Of a stretch of DNA of 64,000 nt, positions 12,373-24,945 are shown one piece after another. Location: NCBI RefSeq assembly GCF_022682495.2, contig NC_071399.1, positions 7,731,342 to 7,795,341 of the forward strand. Direction: 5' to 3'. The DNA is from Desmodus rotundus. Its lineage: Eukaryota > Chordata > Mammalia > Chiroptera > Phyllostomidae. The notes under the pieces were generated by a model, which did not search any database, was not told the DNA's origin, and was given only the letters and a program-made list of their open reading frames with translations. The position numbers and the translations under genes were made by a program. How positions within the stretch are numbered: the stretch's first letter is position 1; each line of letters opens with the position of its first letter.

Positions 12373-13164
12373 TGTGTTTAATTGAGTGATTTCATTAGTT
12401 GTGCTTTTTTATCAAATGACCTTATGATGAAATTTATTTTATTTTCTTAGGTTCTGTAAGACTTTAATTGCTTGTTCAGGAGCATAAAATATTAACTAAA
12501 TTAGCGCTGAAGGGAAATAATATTATCTGCACACTGCACTTGTTTGAGTAAACTTTGGAAGAGTGAATAAGATGGCATAGGGTTTTTTTTTTATTAAACC
12601 CTTCATATTGAAATAAATATAAATTATTAAGTGTTTGAAAGCCAGTGAGCTCAGAGCCGGCTTCCTGTGGTGGCTTTTCTCCGTGGGTAAGACCAAGAAT
12701 ATGCCTGAGAAGGAGAGCTGTGGGCTGAGGGGCAGAGGCATAGCTGGCATCCGGCAGGGAAGCCCACTGTGCTCTGCGTGAACCCTGGGTGGGGGCGGGG
12801 GCGAGGGGCGGTGCTCCAGGAGCGTGATGGCGAAGGAGTTGTTAAACCCTTGTTTAGGAAGAATCCGGCAATCTGGTGGGGCCCAAATCACACACACAGT
12901 GAGTTTCCGAGCAGCCCTCTGACACAGGGTGACCATGTGCTCTGTACGCACCTCTGCGGGGCAGTAAGTCAGCTCACGGAAGAGCCCTTGACTCCATGCT
13001 CACAAATGAGCCCATCTGCGCTCTGCCTTACTCCTGCATTTGGACTCATTCAGCAGGGCAAAGCAGTTATACCCCGGCTCATAGTTGTTATAAAGTAGAA
13101 TAAATACATTTTGAATATTTAAAAGAAACAGGAAACTACCCGCAGGATCCCAGTATTATAGAGG

Positions 13165-13345
13165 GCCCGCTGGTGTAAACAATAGGCACCGCCGCCGGCT
13201 GAGGGCCCGCCAGGCCGCGGGCGCCGCGCTGCGTTCTGCTCAGACTCCGGCAGCCGCAGGTCCACGGCGGCTATGAGCGCCGAGTCCCTGCGGTTGTCCA
13301 GGGTATCCGCGTTCCTGTCCTCCTACTAAATCGCTTCCCCGCGAC
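13165..13345 (+). promoter_or_regulatory. CpG-dense intronic block before exon 6 (candidate internal promoter)
   Basis: About 20 CpG dinucleotides by hand count in ~170 bp, in an otherwise CpG-poor intron, ending about 110 bp upstream of exon 6. It contains GC-box-like 'ggcgggcgcc'-type composition but no TATA box that I can point to. A short frame starting ATG at 13,273 (MSAESLRLSR...) stops after 18 codons. Promoter activity is inference only. Confidence 0.3.
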
Positions 13346-13452
13346 CTGGACCTTTCTCAGGGTGGATCGGGGTTGTTCCCCTGGTCTGTGTCACTTGTAC
13401 TCTGCCATTCTTTGACTTTTTTTTTTCCTTCCCGTTTTTCCCCGTTGAACAG

Positions 13453-13582
13453 AATTGATAAAAAAATGTCAGGAGGCCAGAGCGGCTATGAACTCAGTGA
13501 AGCCAAAGCCATTCTCACCGAACTGAAATCCATCAGAAAGGCTATTAGCTCCGGAGAGAAAGAAAAACAGGATCTCATGCAG
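13453..13582 (+). CDS. WWC2: WWC2 coding exon (human exon 6 equivalent)
   Basis: The 130-bp exon encodes IDKKMSGGQSGYELSEAK and then a Lys/Glu-rich helix ending KQDLMQ (about residues 201-244), in the coiled-coil region. The acceptor follows a T-rich tract (ttgaacag/AATTGAT) and the donor is CAG/gtaggt, ending on a whole codon. An in-frame Met (KKM) near the exon start could begin a shorter protein if transcription started just upstream, where a CpG-dense block lies. Confidence 0.96.
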
Positions 13583-14569
13583 GTAGGTGATGGGGCATGT
13601 TGTTAAGTCAAACCCCTGCCTTCTGGGGCCGCCGACACTCTCCCGGAGGCAGGATTTCTCTGTCAGCGTCGGATGGCCCTTTATGCTTCCCCGCCACCCC
13701 ACGTCCCCATTCATGCCTTCCAGCACTAATGCTTCCTGGGAGGGAAGCAGATTGGTTCCGAGGTCCTGGCATGCTTACTTGAAGGCCAGCTTGGGATGGC
13801 CTTTGAGGCAGTGGGTGGTAGATCCTTGAGCCCACACAAGGAGATTAGCATCCTCCTGCACCCTGCAGCTCGCCCAAAACTTCATACAGACCCCTGATAA
13901 GCCGGGTTATCTAAACCAGCGATCCTCAGCCCGGGACGCGTAAAGGGCATGTCACCTGTCATCAGCAAGTTCGAAGAAAGGCCTTGAGCAGAGGGGCATC
14001 TTAAGTGAGGATCTTAGAAAAGCTTCCTCCACCCAGGTGGTTGTAGGAGTGGCGTGGGGAGTGCTGACCTGGCAGGGGACATCTGTGTAGTCGCCCTAGG
14101 GGACCCGCTAGTGGCAATTGAGCCCCTTGTTACACCTGTAACCTCAACACACAGGTCTCAGCGCCCAACAACCCAGCCTCGTGTGTAGAAGAACAAGAAA
14201 CAACCATTCAGTGAACAGTATTCTACATTCTGAATATCTTTATTTAGCAGATATGATCATGTTTTTTAAAGAGTGTGTCTCTTCCTCCTCTTCTTGCCCT
14301 TCCATCCCATAATTATCACAAGCACTGAGAATTCTTTGCATATTTGGAGTTCTTCATGTAGCCAAATGAGAATTAGTCTGTGTCTTTGGGAGAATGTTAG
14401 AGCCCATTGGTGATGTCGGCCTTTTTAAAGAGAACCTCTGACTTTAAACACTATATTCAACTGCTTCATGTCAGTTTTCAAAATGCTAGTCGAATATAGG
14501 TAAATATTCTTGAACCCATATAATTTTGCCTTTGGGCAAGTTTTAAATCATTTGCAGGGAGAGATCAAA

Positions 14570-14815
14570 TAGGAAAGACAATAGTAATAACAACGAATAC
14601 TTGGAAGTACTGACTCTGTGCCAGGCGATCTTCTGCAGGCCTTGCATGGAAATAATTCGTTTAATTCTCCCAGCAACCGTAAAGATAGGCACGGGCATTA
14701 TCCCCACCGTACGGAGAAAAGCTAAGTGACTTACCTGAAGTCGCACCGCCGGCAAGCGGCAGGACTGCCATTGGAACCCAGCTGGCCTCGCCCCAGAACA
14801 CGTGGCTCTACCTTA
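14570..14815 (+). repeat. MIR SINE, near full length
   Basis: Clear MIR features: 'tgtgccaggcgatcttctgc', 'taattctcccagcaaccgta', 'attatccccaccgtacggag' and 'cttacctgaagtcgcaccgc', in consensus order. Confidence 0.8.
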
Positions 14816-15558
14816 GACACAGCACACGTAGAAGACTTCACCTGGATATGTTCTGTTTTTATTCACAGTGTTCCTGCCGATCACATCAATAGTTCCTGAA
14901 AGGCACGTACTAGGTCCTTTGAAAATAATTCATGGAACTTGACAAATTTAGAGTGGAATCTCATAAACCAGCAATTTTCGGTGATCTTCAATTCTTCCTG
15001 TAAACTTTGGGTTTCTACACAGGCCAGATTAAATTAAAAGATTAGGTTTCTTCTTAATTACTGAAGTATATAAAATAATTAATCAGTAGATACACAAATC
15101 AACAATAGAGCTGAAAGGGACGTTGGGTATCTTCTGTGCCCTTCAAACTTCTGTGACCACAGCTCACAGTAAAAACTATATTTTACGTCAAAGCCCACCA
15201 GCACACAACTATCTTTACTTATAGAGACACACAAAAGAAATTTCACAGAAATATGCCTGCTCTTAATACTAGGAATGTAGTCTGCCTTCATTTCCCAGTC
15301 CCTTCTATTGCTTTAAAAAACATACTAGTTGTGACCTAAACTGATGAGTGAGTACACTGTCAGTGCAGACAGGTTTGAATAGTAACCTTCTCACTGTACT
15401 GAGGAAAAAGAAAGTCTTGCCCAAAGTCACTAATGGATTTCTTGGTTCTTTTCTGTGTGATGTATTGTTTGATACAACCATTCAAGTTTTATCCCTCTTG
15501 CCTATCTATTTTGTATAAATATCCCTTTGAAAGAAAATAGAGAAGGTTTAAGTTAAAA

Positions 15559-15579
15559 AATATATATATATATATATAT
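15559..15579 (+). repeat. (TA)n microsatellite
   Basis: About ten TA units after an A run. Confidence 0.9.
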
Positions 15580-16454
15580 CAGATCTCTTATAGTTTCAGA
15601 TATCAGATCTCTAATTTCCTATTATGAGAACTTTAAATATCAGGATTAAATCCTGGTTCTTCTTAAAGTTGATAATAAGTTTCCCCATTTTTATCAGTGT
15701 TCTGTAAGCTTGTTTTGTCCTTGGTAGCAATTTAGATACAACTTGCCCCTCTTCAGACTTTCAGCTGCTCCCGTCTTCCCTCCAGTGCCAGCCCATCCTT
15801 CAGCCCCGGGGCTGGCAGCAGGCCCGTCCACTTTGCTCATCACCTTGCCAAACTCAGTGAGGCCCCTTGGGCAGCGCCCCAGGATCAGCAGGCCGATGGG
15901 CCCGCCCGGGCCACCTCCGAGTACTGTGGCCTCCGAGCCTCAGTTTCCTCATCTCCAATGCAAACGTGCGCTAAATAGCCCCCCGGGGCCCGTCCAGATG
16001 CAGAGCCGGATGGTGGTGGAGGTCTGCTGAGGAAGACGTTTCCCACTGTGTCTCAAATGAGATTGCGTTGGAGGTGTTCCGTGGTTCCGTAATTGCTAGT
16101 GTGTAGAGGAGTGGTAGTTCACGCGGAGACTTCTTCGGAGTGAAATTTGAAAAATCAGAAATGTACGTATTAACTATAAAGATCCCATTACTCACGGGGT
16201 GAATAACTCCCAGGCTGTCTTGGGGAAAGGAAGATAACCTGTTTAATATGCTCTCACATACTTCCGAAGTCACATGTGTGTGTGCCAAATTACACGCTAC
16301 TCTTATTTTTTCACTCATTTAGAGTGCTAGGTACCTGCTAAAATAGCGTCGTTGGTTTTCCCATGAAGACGATGAGTGCTTTCAATGTGTTTGCACCCGG
16401 TGGGGACGTTTGCCCTCTCGAACGCTCACGAAGGCCGTTGTGTCCCCTGTGCAG

Positions 16455-16601
16455 AGTCTGGCCAAGCTGCAGGAGCGGTTTCACTTGGGTCAGAGCATGG
16501 GCCAGTCGGAGCCAGACTTGAGGTCCAGCCCTGGGAGCTCGCACTTGTCTCTCTCCAGACAGACCCTGGATGCCGGCTCACAAACAAGCATTTCCGGAGA
16601 C
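16455..16601 (+). CDS. WWC2: WWC2 coding exon (human exon 7 equivalent)
   Basis: The 147-bp exon is exactly 49 codons, phase 0 at both ends, so skipping it would keep the frame. It encodes SLAKLQERFHLGQSMGQSEP and then a Ser-rich stretch ending QTSISGD (about residues 245-293). The helix gives way to a Ser-rich linker with several possible phosphorylation sites. Acceptor gtgcag/AGTCTG, donor GAC/gtaagt. Confidence 0.96.
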
Positions 16602-17168
16602 GTAAGTGGCGTGTGGGGAAGGGCTGGCCCGGCGCTCCCCTCGGCGCCCATCCCGGAGGCCTAAGTTCCCAGGAACCCGCGTATTCTCCTACACCCCTTT
16701 GAGTTCTGTGCTATGGAAGTAAAACAGTTCAGATCAACAACAGGGTCTACCTATTTGCAGAAGTTAACTGTTGACGTTATTGGGTTCATATTTTATGCAT
16801 TTGAAAGCTAAATGATGGAAATTTTGGCTCCTAGTGACAAGGAAATTAGTTCCAGTTCATAAATTTCAGTCACCTGTACACCCCTCATAAGCTCTTGGAA
16901 ACCAGAAACATTTACCTGATTTTTTTTTATCTTGAATTTCATGCTTGGAGAAAATGACGTTAAAGTCTTTGAAAGAGAGACAAGCTCGAATTAAGAAACG
17001 TTTTGCCCCTACTGAGGCTATCAAGTCAGGGCCTTTTTCAGCTGGTGTTCTCAATTTCAAGGCCATCGTCCTTAGCTTTTCAATTACTGGTACTTCCCAG
17101 AAACAAAAGCAGTTTACCTTTGTTCATTAGCAGAGTTAATTGACTTTTTCCCTTTTGTTTTTTACCAG
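16602..17168 (+). other. WWC2: WWC2 intron 7
   Basis: A short 567-bp intron with a T-rich acceptor side. No repeat or RNA gene is seen. Confidence 0.85.
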
Positions 17169-17242
17169 ATCGGAGTGAGAAGTAGATCAAATTTAGCTGA
17201 AAAGGTCAGGCTGAGTCTACAGTACGAAGAAGCCAAAAGAAG
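17169..17242 (+). CDS. WWC2: WWC2 coding exon (human exon 8 equivalent)
   Basis: The 74-bp exon encodes IGVRSRSNLAEKVRLSLQYE followed by EAKR (about residues 294-318), re-entering coiled coil. Acceptor tttaccag/ATCGGA, donor AAAAGAAG/gtaacc. It ends with AG, which joins C of the next exon to make Ser. The intron before it is only 567 bp. Confidence 0.95.
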
Positions 17243-20200
17243 GTAACCAGGGGGCAGCTGTGTGGGCCAGTGGTCAGCGGGCTCAGACCACAGGGGCCTT
17301 TCTGCAGTTCATCTCTGCTCCAGTAGTGACACCTACTGGAGCTGCCCACACACTCTTGCTGGAGTTGTCCTCCCATTTTTAGAATGTAGGGCTGCAGAGT
17401 CCCCTCTCTCTTCGCTGTCCCTTCCTCCCCACTCCCCGCAAAGCTGAAGAACATGGAGAGTTCATGACAGGCGTGGGGATGAAATTGTCCCCTTCTTTTC
17501 TGGGAGAAAGAAGCTTTGAGCTGCTACAATCCTTACAATTGAAAGTGCGAAGACAGAAACATGAGGCATTGGCTCAGGTGAGGGGCTTGATAGCAGTGCA
17601 CCAGTTCCAGGGCCAGTCGCTTTAAGCTTGTTCCTTTGTTAGAAGGGGAGACTCCTGCCATCGTCCTTGAAGAGCCGCAGGTGCCTGGTCTGGTGACTTA
17701 TTTCCAGGAGGAGGAAGAGAGATTCTTATTTCTCTCCTTTCCCTCCTGAGCCCCCCAGCCCACCCCACGTTGCCTTTTCTTGCCTTACGACTCTGCGTGG
17801 GTATCCTGTAAGAGACTTCACCGTGCCTGTCTAGTCGGCAGACTCACCTTGGTTTCACACCTTGCTTATTTGGTGGGACAGAGTCATGCTAATACACTTG
17901 ATATTATTATTTTCCTCTTACGACTTTAAAAATGCCGTTGATAAATCATTTAGGAAGACTTGAGTGGGGGTGGAGACTGCATTGTCACCCTGCAGGGGAT
18001 AGAGAAATGGGTCACATTTCTCCTCCCCAGCGCAGAAAGCTCAGCTGAGAACCTGCTAGCCAGTCCTGGCTCCCTACCTGCCGCCAGGAAGACCACCAGA
18101 TGGATCCTGAAGTATATCCGTTGTTACTGGTGATGATAGTTTATAAGTAATTAGCCAGAATTCTTCAAGGTTATCTGGCTTTAACAAAGTAGTTATTTGA
18201 TCTGCCTAAATACAATATTTATCTCTGTTACTAATATGGCTTCAAGCTTCCATTTACTGAAAGAAAGACTCCTAAGCTCTGTTCCACAAATTACAAACCA
18301 TTGGCGCTTGAGCAAGTCACTTATTCTCTCTCAACGTGCTATTTGACTAATTTTAATTAATGCCTAGAAATTTTTTCAGGTAGGTTGTACATCTCCTGAG
18401 GTTAGGAAACATTTGTGTGCTTCGCCATCTGCTTCTCAGCGCCCCGGCGAAGGGCTGAGGACAGCCTCGTGGGCCTGTGGCCCCGTGAGACGGGGAGTCT
18501 CTGGAAGAGGCTGTTGGCAGCACCCGGTGGTGAGCACGCCCACCCTTTCGCAGTTAGAACCCCTGGGTCCTGCTGTACACAAAGCCCAGGATTGTGCCTG
18601 GTTTTCTGAAGGAGAATGCCCGTAACTCAGCATTAACCTGAGAGAGCCAGCCCCGTGCCCTGGGTTCTTCGGGTGTGACTCCACTTCCCTTGGGGTCAGC
18701 CTGAGCTCTTGCTTTCCTCTGGGTTCTACCAGATCCTTCCACCCGGAGTTTGCACGGTGCTTCTCCTTAGGTGCTCCTCCAGATCTTCTGCTTTCATTCC
18801 CCAGATTTGATGCACCTTTCCAAGCAAAATCCAAGCCCTACCTGGTGCTCGGTCACACGAGTTGCAGGGGCCTCTCCCTCCTTCGGTGCTTAACTCGGTC
18901 CCATCAAAACTTGAGACGCCCCTTCTATCCCCTTGGGCCACACCACTGTTCTGTGACCTAACTCGGGGTTTTATTTTGACGTTCCTGGCGGTGCTGACGA
19001 GCAGTAAATCTCGAGAGTTTATGCACATGTTGAAAATGCTTTTTCCTCAATTCTGAGTAAGTGCAGAGGCGGGCTGTGCTGCTCCGAAGCCTGTTTTCTC
19101 CTCTGGCCTTGGTTGTTTTGCTTAATGAAGCTAATAATACCATGCTTATTTAGCATTTTGATGATTAATTTTCCAGTACTTTGAGATAGTCGTTTATGGT
19201 TTTGTGGTTACAGCTGAAGAATAGCTGATGTTACATCTATCGTAAATGCAGACGGTGGGTGAAAATCAGGAGTACATTGTACACACAGAGCCAATGTAAG
19301 GAGGCAACTTTATTCTTAAACTAACGCGAGACACTTACGGCACAAGGATATGCAACTACTTCCACCTGTAGCCTGATAACGTTTTTTTGTTCACCTTTTT
19401 TCTTCCCTTCTACAACTTCCTCCATTGAAAGGGAAAAAACAGACTCTAGCCTCCTATCTGTTTTTCGTATTCTGGCGTGTTCTGTAACAACATTTAGGAA
19501 TATGCCTTCCTCGTGCCGACGCGTTCACAGATGTGTTCGCAGTTTATCTTCATCTTGTGCTCAGGGCCCACACAGCCACGTGGCACTGACCTTGTCGACA
19601 TCCTGGACTGTCCTCACAGCACCGCAGCGCAAATGCAGGTGGTCAGCACATTCTTAGGGAGTCGGGAGTTGAGTAGGAAGCTCCAGACAGAGAGAAATCC
19701 GAGGTCAGGCAAAATCATGAAACCGGTCCAGTTTCCCTTTGCTGCTTGTGTGTCCCCCCCATCCCTGTCCCCGGACTTCAGTAACTGTTGTCACCCCAGC
19801 GGTGCCCGTGCTGCAGGGGACCCACCAGGTGCCCTTGGCCTCCTGTGTAGCCAAACACCAGCCGCAGAGGAAAGCCAGGTCGAATGCAGTGATGCCGCAG
19901 TATTGGCTCGACAGATGGCACAGACATCTGTTGACACCTCGGTAGGGAAGAGAATTTGCAGGGTGCAGCTTAGGGAGACCGTGGGCGGAAGAAGCCAAGC
20001 CTTGCCCCCTGTTCCAGGTGATGGTAGAGCCTTGATGGATGGCCATTTTCATCCCAGTCAGCCAACCCACTGCTCTCTCTCTTCCCCCTTCCTTCCTGCA
20101 CTGGCTCACACCCCAGGGACAACCATTTCACTAGGGGACAGTGTCCTTTCTTACGGGGACGAAATCTAGAGCAATGGCCTGGCCAGCATCCTCAGCACAG

Positions 20201-20590
20201 CGTGATTAGTGGAAGCCTGCAGGTGCCCCTCCCATGCCCGCAGCCACCCCCGCCACCACACGGCAGGGCTGCCCTGCCCAGGGCTCCCGGGGCTTCCACT
20301 CTGAAGCTCTGTGTGCTTCGACCTTCGCCTTTTTTTCAGATAGGGGAGTGTGCTCACTGCTTTTTAAAGGTGGGAAAATGACGCAGGTGACAACTAAGTA
20401 GAGCATCAGGCCCAGAATCTGGGGCACAGGTGGATGCTCCTCCTGGTCCTCAGACCAGGCAATCACGGCACCCTCAGCTGAGGTTCACAGACAAGATGGA
20501 GCGTGTGGGCCCCAACCTTAGCCTGGTTTGTGTCATCCCTTTCTTGGGGGCTCTACATATGTGCACACCTGTTTCCTCTCTTTGCTGTAG
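17243..20590 (+). other. WWC2: WWC2 intron 8
   Basis: A 3.35-kb intron without a repeat I can name. A 218-codon open frame at 19,513-20,169 has no recognisable domain and looks like chance. Confidence 0.8.
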
Positions 20591-20833
20591 CATGGCCAAC
20601 TTAAAAATCGAGTTGTCGAAATTGGACAGCGAGGCCTGGCCCGGGGCACTGGATGTCGAGAAGGAGAAGCTGATGCTGATTCATGAGAAAGAAGAACTTC
20701 TGAAAGAGCTTCAGTTTGTCACGCCGCAAAAACGTACTCGGGACGAGCTAGAGCGCCTGGAAGCCGACCGGCAGCGGCTGGAGGAGGAGCTGCTGTCGGT
20801 GCGAGGCACCCCCAGCCTGGCTCTGGCCGAGAG
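20591..20833 (+). CDS. WWC2: WWC2 coding exon (human exon 9 equivalent), long coiled coil
   Basis: The 243-bp exon encodes the second long heptad-like helix. It begins MANLKIELSKLDSEAWPGAL and includes KEELLKELQFVTPQKR and a run of Glu/Arg/Leu before LLSVRGTPS (about residues 318-399). In KIBRA relatives this region supports dimerisation and partner binding. Acceptor tttgctgtag/CATGG, donor GAGAG/gtgagt. The remembered human sequence is nearly identical, with scattered conservative changes. Confidence 0.97.
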
Positions 20834-22231
20834 GTGAGTGTCCTGCCCGGAGCCGGACATAGGGGACCTGGGTGGTCTCCGCGGCGCCTGCGTGACATTC
20901 CCTGGTCACTGGCAGTCTCAGGCGCCTCTGTTTTCAGGGGACTGAGAACAAGCACAGAAGGACTTCCTCTAAGCAGAGCAATAAAGCACGATGTCCTCCT
21001 GTCCTTCCGTGTCCCTCAGCTCCGTGTGTCTGTTAGGAACGTGAAAATGCTGTGACTGACGTGACCAATGCAGAATCAGGAATGTTGACATCAGCCCAGG
21101 AATGCTGCTAACAATAGCTACAAACTATCGCACCCTGATAAGAAAGATTATCTGGACTGTTAGGGCATCTGAAGCTTTCTGATCTGGGTTTTATTACTCA
21201 CAAGAATGCAAACGTTTACTGCTTTTCATTTCTGGAGGAAAAGACAGCTTGCTCCTTTTAACATCTTAACAGGTCACAAAATGTTCGCTTGGACGTTGTT
21301 TGTCGATTGAAACCCTCCTCTGAAGTAGGTGAAATGGAAAAGGAAACCCTTGAAGTGATTTTCTGATCTCTGTGGGAATGGGTCATTTCTTCTTAAAAAT
21401 CCAGCTCCGTAATCAGATCAGCTGGGCTGTTAAGCTGCAGACCCCCTCTGGGTGCCAGCTGGACAGGCAAATGTCTGCGCAGGCACCCTGTGTCCAGGCC
21501 TTGATGGCCGATCCGGTTGGACACCTGTGTCCGCCACGGGCCACGTGGCCCTTGGTCACTGACACATGCCTCCAAGCATAGCTGGCGAGGAGCTATGCCT
21601 GGTCTGGATTGACAAGAAAGAAACCCACATTCACGTCATTCCAGGTGACCCGGAAGTAACGTCAAAATACCCAGCCCTCATCCAGTTGCTTTATTTATTT
21701 ATTTATTTTTTTACGCCTTGGCTTCTTGCCTTCTAACTCCTTGTGATCTACAAATGTTTAAGGCCCTGTGTCTGCACAACACCAAACATTTGAAAAGGGT
21801 GGCGGGGAGGATGGTGGAGGGAGAAGACTCTGGACATTCCGGGTTAGGGGGTGATTTTGGACTTGCCTTCCCTGAGTTGAACTGTTTGGGGAGAACCGAC
21901 TTTTGTGAGTGAAAATGCTGGTCAAGTTCATGTATGGCCACAACACCCCAGCCTTAGGGAGCACAAAGTAGCACAAGGGGAAGCCTCAACAGGTGACATT
22001 CCTGTCCTCTCTTTGGTCATTCTCATCGTCCTCACCTGCCCCTTCGCTTCTCCCCCTCCCACCCTGATGTCCAGTGGCGCTGACTAAGGTAGACGTGAGC
22101 AAGGCTGTCCAGGTAAGGATCCACCCGACAAAGACCAGAGGAACAAAACCTGAGGGCGAGAGAGAGGCAGGATTCAGGTGTTTCCTGAGCCGCCTTGACG
22201 TCGTGGGTGTACAGGTGTGTGTAGCTTGAAT

Positions 22232-22254
22232 CGCTAACCCTAACTCTAACCCTC
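22232..22254 (+). repeat. Short telomere-like (CCCTAA)-type run
   Basis: Reads 'gctaaccctaactctaaccc', about three imperfect hexamers. It is too short to call an interstitial telomere with certainty. Confidence 0.5.
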
Positions 22255-22954
22255 AGTTAATAGGAAGGAATGGGTAGCTGTGTGCGGCCCATGTGTAAAA
22301 CACCAGTGATATGTTGTGGTATGTAGCACTCACTAAATGTCACACAATCAGACGTGTCTGAAGCATCAAGTCCATCTCAGCAGCTCTGCTGGGTCGATTG
22401 CGGGTCTGGGGAGGGTTCCGAGGGAGAGAAAAATCAGACATTTGTTTGCTTGATTTAATCAGCTCTTCAGGCATGATGCTTTGTCCTTTTCAGGAGGGCT
22501 AGAGCTTCAAAAATGACTGATGAAGGACCTTTAAAAATATGCTTTGTTCCAAAGTGCTTAGACTCTGGCTTTTAAACTATTGTTTGCACATCCATAGCAA
22601 CTGTCGGAAACTCAGCACTAACCGCCAGGGTGTGTGGCCCAGGCCTGCCACCTGGTCCCTTGGAGTCACTACTCCTGGCTGCGGGGACTGAGCCCGCCAC
22701 CTAGTGGTGGTGACGCAGATGGGCAGGAGAGAGCTGCTCCCCCAACCCCCGCCCCCGTCTTCTGCAAAGAGAAGTTGCTCTCCAGCGAAGTCACGCAGTG
22801 TCAGACTTTTACACGTCTTTCATAGTCTTTTCACGCACTTCTTGAGATGCCTTAAACTCTGTGCTTTTCTGTAACATTGCTCCTGACTTTCTCGCAAATC
22901 TTAGAGGTTCTGTCTCACGTCTTGCCAAGATGTCTTCATTGTTTCTCAAGTACA

Positions 22955-23300
22955 GCCGTGCACTGCATGAGGACGTTTTAGTCAACGGCGGACCACATAT
23001 ACCACAGTGACCCCCTGCAAATTATAACGGAGCTGAGAAACCTTTCCTTGTGACGTCGAGGCCCTCACGAGGGTCCAGTATGACACCCCGGCACGCGGTC
23101 GCGGTGACGCAGGTGCACGCAGACCTCCTGCGCGGCCGCCGGTCGGGTGAGAGCTCGGCGTGTATGGGCACGCACGGGAGGGCCTTGTACAGATGGCTGC
23201 GTGCTGGGTCATGTAGTCACCGTGCTGTGCTTTTTATCGTTGTTTTAGAGTGTACTCTAGAAAGAGCCCTTTCAGAAAGTTTGCTGAAGAGCCAGCATTT
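22955..23300 (+). mobile_element. Tigger/MER2-like DNA transposon remnant
   Basis: The start 'cagccgtgcactgcatgagg', then 'acgttttagtcaacggcgga' and 'ccacatataccacagtgacc', closely follows the left end of MER2 (TcMar-Tigger). Later sequence including 'ttttagagtgtactct' is compatible. No TA duplication was verified. Confidence 0.65.
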
Positions 23301-24539
23301 TTCAGAGCACTTCAAGAAAGAGCACTTTAAAAACAACTGCGTGTCAGGTCAGCAGCAGCCTCTCACGTCTCTTGTTTACCGGGTCCCTTGGCTGCAGCGT
23401 CGTCTCTTGTCCTTGGTTTGAAGGCCTGTTGCTCTGGGCGGTGACCCGCAGTGCAGGTGTATGTCCCGGGAGTCCTGGGCCGCCCCATGCAGCCTGGGTG
23501 TGCGGTGGGCTGCACCGTCCAGGTGTGTGTGAGTGCACTCGGCAGTGTTTGCACAACCGCGAAGAACGGCTCGTTTCTCAGAACACACCCGCCCTCTCTG
23601 TTAAGTGGCGCGTGACTGGCTGTATCAACGTTTCTGCTTTGGAAAAAAAATTTAGAGCAAGTAGGTGGGGGGATCAGTGCCATTTATTTTTTAATGGAAA
23701 AGGTGACCTGCGGTTTTCCCTATGTGGAAGGTTCTGGGTGGTCTGCATCAGGAGGGGCCGGCAGGTGTGCCCAGCTCTTCAGGTGGCCTGGGTGGACGTG
23801 GGAGGAAGGGCCCACTTTCTAGGAGCCTGTCACTGGGCCGGGACTTGCCAGCGCTAACCAAAAAGCCAGGCCTGGAGGGTCACAGGAGCGGGGAAGAGGC
23901 CTGAGGCCTGGTACACAGCTCCTGAGCAATGGCCCAGGGTGGGGGGAGGGGACCCGCGCAGGTGACGGGGACAGGATTTAAATTTCAGCGTGAAACCCAC
24001 CGGTGCCATACGGAAGCCTCCTTAATGCGTCCGAAAAGCCTTCATCTGTTTGTGCAATATTTAGTTTTAAAACTGAACTAGAAAGTGCTTCTCCTGTTTC
24101 AGAAGACATGGATTTTAGTCGATTTTTAGGCTTTCTCCAGACCTTTATTCATTTCATCCATTTTGTGTTCATATTTTTCCTTGTTGGGTTTTTATTTACG
24201 TTTAAGAAATTTTAAAAATACAGGCTGTACTCCTTTTCCAAATACACCTTTGGAAGCCATGAATTAAGAATTTATCACCCTTTGAAGTACTAGACAAAAT
24301 GACAAGAATTACTGTTTTTTACTTTAACATGTAGTGGCATTGTATGGGTGGCACATCAAAGGGTAGGCACCTCTAAATAAAACACGGGCATGTCTTCTTA
24401 CTGCCTAAAACACAAGTAACATTTCAAAGAAGCTGAAAATTGGGGAAATGTTCTTTTTCTCCAGAGGAGAGTACCTGATTTTTATGTCGCCACCTTGCAG
24501 GGCTTGGCAAGGCTTTGAACAAGGAAGGTCAGGAGTTTG

Positions 24540-24743
24540 TTTTTTTAAGATTTTATTTGTTTTTAGAGAGAGGGGAAGGGAGGGAGAAAGAGAAGGGGAG
24601 AAACACCAATGTGTGGTTGCTTCTCTCGCCCCCTACTGGGGACCTGGCCCATAACCCAGGCATGTGCCCTGACTGGGAATCGAACCGGCAAGCCTTTGGT
24701 TTGCAGGCCGGCACTCAATCCACTGAGCCACACCAGCCAGGGC
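24540..24743 (-). mobile_element. VES SINE, reverse orientation
   Basis: Reverse copy: A/T-rich tail first ('ttttttaagattttatttgt'), purine-rich body, B-box complement 'gggaatcgaaccggcaagcc', ending 'gccacaccagccagggc'. Confidence 0.9.
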
Positions 24744-24774
24744 GGGAAGGTTGGTTTTGGTGAAGTCTGCAGAG

Positions 24775-24945
24775 CCTTCATGCGCTGTCTCCATTGGATC
24801 TCTTCAGCAGCTTCCGCAGGCAGACGCCATGGGACTGTCACCCCCATTTTACAGACGAGAAAGCTGAGGCCTGGACTCAGTGACTTGCTTAGGGTGCCCA
24901 AGGAGCACAGCAAACCCCAGCCTGGAACCCGTGGCTCTCTGGGCC
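24775..24945 (+). repeat. MIR SINE
   Basis: Contains 'cccccattttacagacgaga', 'aagctgaggcctggactcag' and 'gacttgcttagggtgcccaa' in MIR order. Confidence 0.75.

Larger units (their letters stand above)
8914..13452 (+). other. WWC2: WWC2 intron 5
   Basis: Holds a poly(A) run, a probable MITE, a MIR fragment near 12,285 and a CpG-dense block just before exon 6. Between 9,300 and 12,280 there is unassigned sequence, G+C-rich at 9,350-10,060 and again around 10,700-10,870. Confidence 0.85.
13583..16454 (+). other. WWC2: WWC2 intron 6
   Basis: Contains a MIR at about 14,570-14,815, a (TA)n run at 15,560 and a short MIR-like piece near 15,915. The rest shows nothing recognisable. Confidence 0.85.

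Noticed and set aside
19513..20169. Open frame of 218 codons in intron 8, plus strand
   Set aside because: No recognisable domain or conserved motif, lies wholly within an intron and has no splice or promoter support; a chance frame in G+C-rich DNA.
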